A stretch of 39,139 bases of DNA from Sphingomonadaceae bacterium (GTDB taxonomy: Bacteria > Pseudomonadota > Alphaproteobacteria > Sphingomonadales > Sphingomonadaceae), in the NCBI GenBank assembly GCA_947473355.1, contig CANJCQ010000038.1, positions 1 to 39,139 on the forward strand, read 5' to 3'. The notes under the pieces are model-generated. The model worked only from the letters and a program-made list of their open reading frames with translations. It did no database searches and had not been told where the DNA came from. Position 1 is the stretch's first letter; every line of letters begins with the position of its first letter. Made by a program: the position numbers and the translations under genes. Positions 34,207-39,139 of the stretch are shown piece by piece.

Positions 34207-35409
34207 TCATGCCGGGCGCGACGCGTCACGGCGGCCGAACAGGCTGCGCAGCCGCTTGCCGATGGTTTCGGCGAACTTCTCCAACGCACCGATCGGCTGG
34301 CCGCCGGGAACATAGGCAATTCGCCAATACATCCACAGAATGATCGCAGCGAAGACCACGAAGGGCCCCCACTGGATCAGCAAAGGGTCGCCCCGCCCGG
34401 CAGCTGCGACGCCCTGCCCATATTCGCAGACCTTGTGATAGACCGTGACCATGACAATCGAGACGAAGACGCCGAGTGACGAGGTTGATCGCTTGGGCGG
34501 CACTGCCAGCGACACCGCCAGCAGCGGCAGGAAGATCATGATCGCCACTTCGACCAGCCGGTAATTGAGGCTGGCCCGGCTGGCATTGCGCAATTCCACC
34601 GGCGCCTTGCCGCCCCAGCCGATCCGCAGCAATTCAGGCAGCACCGATTCGCGATCCTTGCCGCGCTGGCGGAATTTTTCGATGGCCGGCAGGTCGATCG
34701 GCAGGTCGTGGCGTGAAAAGCTCAGCACGCGTGGCGTGGTGCCCGGCGAATCCTGCAGGATCTGCCCATCGACCAGCCGCAGGATGATCGTATCGGGATT
34801 GTTGCGCAGCGCCAGAAACCGACCCTCGCGCGCCGAGATCGAGAGCACCTGGCCCTTGGCATTGGCAACCCGCGCGAAAATGCCGATCAGTTGCCGGCCC
34901 TCGTCGCTGCTCTTCTCGATGCGTAGCGCCATGCGGTCCTTGAGCGTAGTGAACTCGCCGACCTTGATCGAGGCCCCCAGCGCGCCCGAGCGCAGCTCGA
35001 ACTGAAGCTGCTCGTAATAGTAGCGCGACAGCGGCTGGAGATATCCGACAACGAACAGGTTGAGCGCCATCAGCGCAATGGTGATGAGATAGGGCACACG
35101 CAGCAGCCGGTTATAACCGAGCCCCACCGCGCGCATCACATCGAGTTCCGATGAGGTGGCGAGCTTGCGGAAGGCAAGCAGGATGCCCAGCATCAGCCCC
35201 AGCGGGATGGCCACGCTGGCATATTCGGGCAGCAGCCCGGCAAGCATCTGAAACACCACAGAGACCGGCCCGCCCTCGCTGGCGACAAAATCGAACAGCT
35301 TGAGCATCTTGTCGAGCACCAGCAGCGAGGCAGCGATGATGAACACCGCTGACATCGGCATGATTGTCAGCCGGAAGATATAGCGATCAGTGGCGGTGAG
35401 GAATGGCAC
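34207..35409 (-). CDS. lptF: LPS export ABC transporter permease LptF
   Basis: The partner permease of LptG, 400 residues, starting with GTG at 35407-35409 (MPFLTATDRYIFRLTIMP) and a weak TGGAAG upstream. It has the same six-helix plus jellyroll layout: N-terminal helices at about 14-34 and 58-75 with YASVAIPLGLMLGILLAFRK, the coupling helix SSELDVMRAVGLGYNRLLRVP, the periplasmic domain (about 120-280) and C-terminal helices. A basic tail (RLRSLFGRRDASRPA) is a little longer than usual. It is the first gene of the lptF-lptG-esterase-DUF6985 unit. Confidence 0.93.
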   Translation of the reverse strand: MPFLTATDRYIFRLTIMPMSAVFIIAASLLVLDKMLKLFDFVASEGGPVSVVFQMLAGLLPEYASVAIPLGLMLGILLAFRKLATSSELDVMRAVGLGYNRLLRVPYLITIALMALNLFVVGYLQPLSRYYYEQLQFELRSGALGASIKVGEFTTLKDRMALRIEKSSDEGRQLIGIFARVANAKGQVLSISAREGRFLALRNNPDTIILRLVDGQILQDSPGTTPRVLSFSRHDLPIDLPAIEKFRQRGKDRESVLPELLRIGWGGKAPVELRNASRASLNYRLVEVAIMIFLPLLAVSLAVPPKRSTSSLGVFVSIVMVTVYHKVCEYGQGVAAAGRGDPLLIQWGPFVVFAAIILWMYWRIAYVPGGQPIGALEKFAETIGKRLRSLFGRRDASRPA

Positions 35410-35632
35410 GTTTGCGGGTTCAGGCTTCCAGGCAGGGTGTGGCAGGCAGTGAGTGGCAGGCAGTGTGACGCCACGGGCTGGCTACCGTGCCGCAGAGCAA
35501 CTCCCTTAACTGGCCCCGCTCCCCGGTGAAAGGACGAATTCGCGAATCGGCTTGGCGCTGGCATCGCGATCACGCCGGGCTTATGGTGATGCAGCATCGC
35601 CGCCTTGTTGCATCCGACAGAAAGATCACACC
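35410..35632. other. Intergenic region between lptF and the VIT gene, with a short tandem repeat
   Basis: A 223-bp divergent region. The only structure seen is two copies of GTGGCAGGCAGTG at 35439-35451 and 35453-35465 (14-bp period), 30 bp upstream of the lptF start codon. It could be a regulator site or a duplication. No clear promoter consensus or gene was found. Confidence 0.5.
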
Positions 35633-36340
35633 ATGATCGATAGTTCCACAAACCCGGCCGAGCGCCACACAGTGGACCGAATCGGCTGGCTGCGTGCTGC
35701 CGTTCTGGGCGCAAACGACGGTATCGTTTCCACTGCCAGCCTGATCGTCGGCGTCGCTGCGGCGGCTAGCGACAAGGCACCGATCCTGATCGCCGGCGTC
35801 GCCGGTCTAGTCGCTGGTGCCATGTCGATGGCGGCGGGCGAATATGTCTCTGTGTCCAGCCAGGCCGATACCGAAGCCGCCGACCTCGAGCGCGAACGCA
35901 TTGAACTGGCGACTCAGCCCGAAGCCGAACTGAACGAGCTCACGGCAATTTATGCCGGGCGCGGTTTGCCTGAAGAGCTTGCCCGGCAGGTCGCCGTTGC
36001 TTTGACAGCCGCCGATGCCATGGGCAGCCACGCGCGCGACGAGCTGGGCCTGGCCGATATGCACCGGGCGCGGCCCATCCAGGCTGCGCTGACTTCTGCG
36101 GGAACTTTCACGGTGGGTGCAGGCCTGCCGCTGATTGCCGCATTCGTGCTGCCGCTCGCCAGCTTGATGCAGGGGGTTTCGATTGCTTCGCTGCTGTTCC
36201 TAATGCTGCTCGGCGGCGTCGGCGCCAAAGCCGGCGGCGCGCCGGTTCTCAAGGGAATCTTGCGGGTTACCTTCTGGGGCGTCGCCGCGATGCTGGCGAC
36301 CTATCTCATTGGCAAAATGTTTGGAACGTCAGTAGCCTGA
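35633..36340 (+). CDS. VIT1/CCC1-type transporter (iron/manganese family)
   Basis: A 235-residue membrane protein. The family signature is present: GWLRAAVLGANDGIVSTASLIVG (helix 1, about residues 16-38), AGLVAGAMSMAAGEYVSVSSQADTE (helix 2) and three C-terminal helices from about 160. VIT1/CCC1 proteins move Fe2+ or Mn2+ out of the cytoplasm; the cytosolic metal-binding loop between helices 2 and 3 is here the acidic stretch LERERIELATQPEAELNEL. The ATG at 35633 has only a weak purine-rich upstream. It ends 2 bp from the clpS stop; the palindrome GCCTGAGCTCAGGC (36335-36348) covers both stop codons. Confidence 0.9.
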   Translation: MIDSSTNPAERHTVDRIGWLRAAVLGANDGIVSTASLIVGVAAAASDKAPILIAGVAGLVAGAMSMAAGEYVSVSSQADTEAADLERERIELATQPEAELNELTAIYAGRGLPEELARQVAVALTAADAMGSHARDELGLADMHRARPIQAALTSAGTFTVGAGLPLIAAFVLPLASLMQGVSIASLLFLMLLGGVGAKAGGAPVLKGILRVTFWGVAAMLATYLIGKMFGTSVA

Positions 36341-36342
36341 GC

Positions 36343-36750
36343 TCAGGCCTTTTCCAGCGTGCATTGCAGCGGATGCTGGTGCTGGCGGGCGAAATCCATC
36401 ACCTGATTCACTTTCGTCTCGGCAATTTCATAAGGAAATATGCCGCAGACGCCGACACCCTTCTGGTGAACATGCAGCATCACCCGGGTCGCCGCTTCCA
36501 GATCCATGCCGAAGAAGCGCTTGAGCACCATCACCACGAATTCCATCGGGGTGTAATCGTCATTGAGCAGCAGCACTTTGAACATGCTGGGTTTTTTGGG
36601 CTTGGTGCGGGTCTTGGTGGCAACCCCGAGCTGGTCCTTGCCGCCCCCGTCGTTGCCGCCACCCGGCGTATCGTCATCGTCGGCGGCGCAGACAGGCAAG
36701 TCCGCAAGCCGGGTCAGGGACGAATCCAGAGAGTCAAAATGCAATTCCAT
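36343..36750 (-). CDS. clpS: ATP-dependent Clp protease adapter ClpS
   Basis: ClpS binds N-degron substrates and hands them to ClpAP. The 135 residues end in the conserved domain: [21 protein letters not shown] (substrate-binding Asn-Asp-Asp and Met), then [21 protein letters not shown] with the contact His for ClpA. The first 50 residues are acidic and glycine-rich ([14 protein letters not shown]), longer than in E. coli. The ATG at 36748-36750 was kept, but a shorter start cannot be ruled out. It is convergent with the VIT gene. Its clpA partner is not in the window. Confidence 0.95.
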   Translation of the reverse strand: MELHFDSLDSSLTRLADLPVCAADDDDTPGGGNDGGGKDQLGVATKTRTKPKKPSMFKVLLLNDDYTPMEFVVMVLKRFFGMDLEAATRVMLHVHQKGVGVCGIFPYEIAETKVNQVMDFARQHQHPLQCTLEKA

Positions 36751-36821
36751 AGTGCTAGATTATCGCATTGGATGGTCACAAAACAAGCCGTGGATGCCAA
36801 ACTATGATTACGCAATGGCAA

Positions 36822-36853
36822 ACGGACCGGACAGCGTGGGCTGTCCGGTCCGT
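36822..36853 (-). terminator. Strong hairpin downstream of the phasin gene
   Basis: ACGGACCGGACAGC (36822-36835) and GCTGTCCGGTCCGT (36840-36853) form a perfect 14-bp stem around a 4-base loop. A smaller hairpin (TTTCCGGC at 36862-36869 with GCCGGAAA at 36893-36900) lies directly behind the phasin stop. On the minus strand the large stem is followed by only a short T run, so it is a good but not classical terminator. Confidence 0.7.
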
Positions 36854-36900
36854 GCAGTGGCTTTCCGGCCTGGGGAGGAGGAGGCCCGAAAAGCCGGAAA

Positions 36901-37782
36901 TCAGGCGGCCTTATTGACCTTTTCGATGGCCAGGCTGGCCCGTGCCGAGATCGGCGCGAATGCTTCACCAGCCAGCTTGATCATGGCTTCGCTGTTCTTG
37001 CCGCCGAAATCGAAGGCGTGATCGAAATTGCGGCGCAGGATCGAGGTCTGCAGGCGGACGAAATCGGTCGGGGTCTTGACCGCCTTCAGTTCCTTGACGT
37101 CGCCGGTCACGGTCGCATAGGCCGACTTGCCTTCGGCGACACAGGTCTTGCCCAGATCCTGAAGACCAGTGCCGAGGATCTTGCCCGAGGTCTTGAGAGC
37201 TTCAACATTGCCCTTGGTGAACGTGCCGACTTCGCCAAGCACTTCGCTGCCCTTGGCAAGTGCGAGCTTGGCCTTGGCCTGAACCTCGCCAGCGGCGGTC
37301 TTGATGGTTGCGGTGTAGTCTTTGGTGGTCTTGGTGGTCTTGGTGGTCATGCTTGGTTCCTTGAAGATGGGTTTTGATGTGGTTGTGGTCTTGAATTTGG
37401 GCAAGGCAGGCGCGGCCGGCTTGGGCGCAGCCTGCTTGACGGCGACTGACAGCTTGGGATCAGCGGGCTTCTTGGCGACTGCTTTCTTCGCGGCAACCAG
37501 CGGCTTGGCCGGCTGCTTGGCGGCTTTGACTGCCTTGGCCGGGGCTGCCTTGACAGGCGCTTTCGCCTTCATCACCAGATCGGCTTCGAGTTCTGCGGGG
37601 ATCTTGATAGCCGCGGCCGGGGCAGCGACCGGCGCTTCGGCGCGCTTGGGTTTGGCTGGAAACTGGAGTTCGGCAACAGTCTCTGCCTTGAGGGCATCAG
37701 CCTGAGCGACTGCGAGTTCGGCAGCAGCGGCATAGGCCTTTTCCGCAGAATCGCTCGGTGTAGGTTCCACAGCGTCGGCCAT
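36901..37782 (-). CDS. Phasin family protein (long form with Ala/Lys/Pro N-terminus)
   Basis: Phasins coat polyhydroxyalkanoate granules. The 293-residue protein has AAGGAC before its ATG. Residues about 1-140 are low-complexity (many Ala, Lys and Pro, e.g. AKAVKAAKQPAKPLVAAKKA). From MTTKTTKTTKDYTATIKTA onward the last 149 residues are the phasin_2 / TIGR01841-like helical domain: VGTFTKGNVEALKTSGKILG, TPTDFVRLQTSILRRNFDHAF and MIKLAGEAFAPISARASLAI. The internal ATG at 37348-37350 has AAGGAA six bases before it, and would give a phasin of normal size. Two TTGC-N3-GCAGCA sites lie upstream. It may bind DNA or other partners through the basic tail; that is inference. Confidence 0.88.
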   Translation of the reverse strand: MADAVEPTPSDSAEKAYAAAAELAVAQADALKAETVAELQFPAKPKRAEAPVAAPAAAIKIPAELEADLVMKAKAPVKAAPAKAVKAAKQPAKPLVAAKKAVAKKPADPKLSVAVKQAAPKPAAPALPKFKTTTTSKPIFKEPSMTTKTTKTTKDYTATIKTAAGEVQAKAKLALAKGSEVLGEVGTFTKGNVEALKTSGKILGTGLQDLGKTCVAEGKSAYATVTGDVKELKAVKTPTDFVRLQTSILRRNFDHAFDFGGKNSEAMIKLAGEAFAPISARASLAIEKVNKAA

Positions 37783-37828
37783 GTCAGCTCAGTCCTTCTT
37801 TGGCGAACCGCACAACTGCGGAGCTATG

Positions 37829-37889
37829 TTGCGATGCAGCATTTAGTCGCTGCGGCTGCGAAGTCAAGGCTAAATGTTGCAGTGCAGCA
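37829..37889. promoter_or_regulatory. Two TTGC-N3-GCAGCA sites upstream of the phasin gene (possible PhaR operators)
   Basis: TTGCGATGCAGCA at 37829-37841 and TTGCAGTGCAGCA at 37877-37889 are near-identical 13-mers, 48 bp (about 4.6 helical turns) apart. PhaR repressors in alphaproteobacteria are reported to bind TGC-rich CTGC-N3/4-GCAG sites near phasin genes. These match with one base changed (TTGC). Regulation by PhaR is inferred, and no phaR gene is in the window. Confidence 0.55.
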
Positions 37890-37950
37890 AAAGGCAGGAT
37901 GGGTGGTTTGCCGCCTGCGACGATCAGTGCTGATCAATGCGGATCGCGGG

Positions 37951-38406
37951 CTAGGGCAACGTCCGATCCGGTCCGGCAGGGTCGCCAGGACCAGTTTGGC
38001 CACGGCTGAGATCAGCGAGGAATTGCTCCAGCCGCTCCACCAGGTTTTCGCCGCCGGTCTCGATCGCGCGCCTCAGCACCTCGGGGCCGGCCAGCAGCGG
38101 CAAGAGCTGCGCCAGCATGGCAAACAGCGGCTGACTGCGGTTGAGGAGAGGCAGCAGGCCAGTCAGCTCGCGCACGAAATCGGGCCAGGCTGCGACAAAA
38201 TCTTCGGTGTGGTCTTGCAGAAACTGGCGCCACAGCGCCTCGATCCGTTCGGCCGAGCGCACCCACGCTGCCTCATCGACAGCTTGCGCATCACCTGCTT
38301 CAGCCGCAATCAGTCTGAACAGCTCCAGCGCCGCCGCTGCCTGACCTGCCAGCAGCCCGGCAAACTGCGTCGCCCATGCCGCGCTGTCATCATCGGCCCC
38401 GGCCAT
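37951..38406 (-). CDS. Small protein resembling the N-terminal tail of PHA synthase (PhaC_N-like)
   Basis: A 151-residue helical protein without signal peptide. Most of it is not recognisable (LLAGQAAAALELFRLIAAEA, then Trp-rich WRQFLQDHTEDFVAAWPDF). The segment GPEVLRRAIETGGENLVERL followed by EQFLADLSRGQ closely follows the conserved stretch just before the catalytic domain of class I PhaC, where relatives read NPEx-x-x-x-ESGGx-L and EDLxRGK. After it the protein stops (GPGDPAGPDRTLP), and no synthase catalytic domain follows. It lies 168 bp upstream of the phasin gene on the same strand. It could be a helper in the style of PhaE, or a remnant of a synthase gene. The assignment is from motif memory. 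Confidence 0.55.
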   Translation of the reverse strand: MAGADDDSAAWATQFAGLLAGQAAAALELFRLIAAEAGDAQAVDEAAWVRSAERIEALWRQFLQDHTEDFVAAWPDFVRELTGLLPLLNRSQPLFAMLAQLLPLLAGPEVLRRAIETGGENLVERLEQFLADLSRGQTGPGDPAGPDRTLP

Positions 38407-38468
38407 GCGGCGCTCCCGGTTTTCGGACCAAGGCCAGCTTTCGCCAGCCGCCGGCTAAAACGAGCGCA

Positions 38469-38978
38469 TCAGCGCGCCATGCACTGGGCCCGACCGGACT
38501 TGTTATACATGGCGTGGAATTTGGGCATATTGTCCGAACGCTCGCCAAAATCGTAGCCCTTGCCGAGATAGAGTTCGACGCGCCGACCGCCCGGCGCATC
38601 GGAATCTTCGTAATTATCCAGCATCACATTGAAGCGCTCGGCGCCCCACCTGCCGTGGCCGCGCAAGGTATCCTCGCCGCCTGCATGCGACATCAGGAAG
38701 CGGAACAGGGTGGTCCCACAGCGCCCCTGATCATCAACGCTCACGCCGCAGAAATCGCGGCCACACGGCGCGATGTCGATGGTTTTGTATTGCCGGCCCC
38801 GGGCCGTGAACACCGGGCGGTCTTCCGATACTGCCCAGCGCCCGAAATAGGGGCTGGTCCCGCCGGCCGCTGCGGCAGGCTGGGATCCGGTGAACAGATA
38901 TGCAGTCCCGGCCAGCGCGGTGATGCCGCAAATCAGCTGTATCGACAGGCGGGTGATCCGATGGGATAAGGCGGTCAT
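38469..38978 (-). CDS. DUF2147 domain secreted protein
   Basis: A 169-residue protein from ATG at 38976-38978, with GGAG 6 to 9 bases upstream; the frame stays open to the window edge but only by chance. An N-terminal hydrophobic segment (LSIQLICGITALAGTAYLF) is a signal peptide or anchor, followed by Gly/Ala linker. The DUF2147 domain shows YFGRWAVSEDRP, IDIAPCGRDFCGVSVDDQGRCG, FNVMLDNYED and YLGKGYDFGERSDNMPKF. Two Cys in CGRDFCG and others may form disulphides in the periplasm. Function of the family is not settled. It ends 62 bp before the PhaC_N-like gene on the same strand. Confidence 0.8.
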   Translation of the reverse strand: MTALSHRITRLSIQLICGITALAGTAYLFTGSQPAAAAGGTSPYFGRWAVSEDRPVFTARGRQYKTIDIAPCGRDFCGVSVDDQGRCGTTLFRFLMSHAGGEDTLRGHGRWGAERFNVMLDNYEDSDAPGGRRVELYLGKGYDFGERSDNMPKFHAMYNKSGRAQCMAR

Positions 38979-39139
38979 GGCATTCTCCGGCTTAGAGTCT
39001 TCTGTGGTTGCCGCCCGTGAAGCAAGAAGTTTCTGAACCGGTGAGCAGGTGATCGAGCGCGGTCTTCTGTCAGGCCTTTGATTGCGGCGTTTTCGCAAAG
39101 CCGCTGGCCGGTATGGTGATCCGCAGATCAGGTCCAAAT
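38979..39139. other. Window edge without recognisable gene
   Basis: The last 161 bp hold no supported gene. The frame of the DUF2147 gene stays open upstream, but the encoded residues are not like the family. A promoter for that gene is expected here but no clear consensus is seen. Confidence 0.4.

Noticed and set aside
36335..36348. Palindrome GCCTGAGCTCAGGC as operator
   Set aside because: It lies over two convergent stop codons, not a promoter; too short for a terminator. Probably chance or minor overlap.
37321..37350. 9-base tandem repeat in the phasin gene as a phase-variation tract
   Set aside because: The unit is a multiple of three and inside one gene, so copy change would only alter a Thr-Lys stretch, not switch the gene.

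Overview
This window looks like chromosomal DNA of a GC-rich alphaproteobacterium, most likely a sphingomonad (Novosphingobium / Sphingopyxis / Erythrobacter range). That placement is an inference. It rests on the long GC-rich tightly packed operons, the combination of cycM-like cytochrome c, phasin, lptF/lptG, rlmE-ppx and glmM genes, and two kinds of inverted-repeat doublet that I associate with this group. Nearly everything is ordinary core or accessory chromosome. No prophage, CRISPR array or origin was seen.

Region by region. (1) 1-345: right end of an IS21-type insertion sequence (istB tail plus two terminal repeats). It has cut off the 3' end of a luciferase-like oxidoreductase gene (329-1114, minus). 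(2) 1236-4771, plus: an accessory, probably catabolic, cluster with a broken phosphotransferase gene, an SDR oxidoreductase and two alpha/beta-hydrolase-fold proteins, each lacking a different catalytic residue. (3) 4775-16514, minus: a long run of same-strand genes. It starts with a DUF4129-DUF4350-MoxR-DUF58-SpoIIM-RDD membrane/AAA+ system joined mostly by ATGA overlaps, and continues with a GNAT acetyltransferase, a DUF2946 protein, a TonB receptor, ispG, a small pentapeptide-repeat protein and a membrane-anchored aspartic protease. (4) 16571-20134: pheA (minus) diverges from a membrane-anchored cytochrome c (plus), followed by rlmE and ppx/gppA (minus). (5) 20268-24150: tRNA-Gln, then a minimal chaperone-usher pilus cluster (pilin-usher-chaperone, minus). 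(6) 24222-27515: a LOG-family protein, thiD, a DUF1272 zinc-binding protein and glmM. (7) 27622-31426: dicarboxylate symporter, a long repeat doublet, a GNAT-like protein and a divergent fatty-acid desaturase. (8) 31440-35409, minus: lptF-lptG-Tat-exported esterase-DUF6985 operon. (9) 35633-38978: VIT/CCC1 transporter, clpS, phasin, a small PhaC-tail-like protein and a DUF2147 protein.

Points that stand out: recent gene decay at the left edge (an IS-cut oxidoreductase, and a phosphotransferase with both a TGG-to-TAG stop and a lost catalytic Asp); a possible polyhydroxybutyrate granule locus at the right edge (phasin with a nested start, two TTGC-N3-GCAGCA sites, and an orphan protein resembling the N-terminal tail of PhaC); the pentapeptide-repeat protein overlapping ispG; and the conserved but functionally unassigned MoxR/DUF58 membrane cluster.
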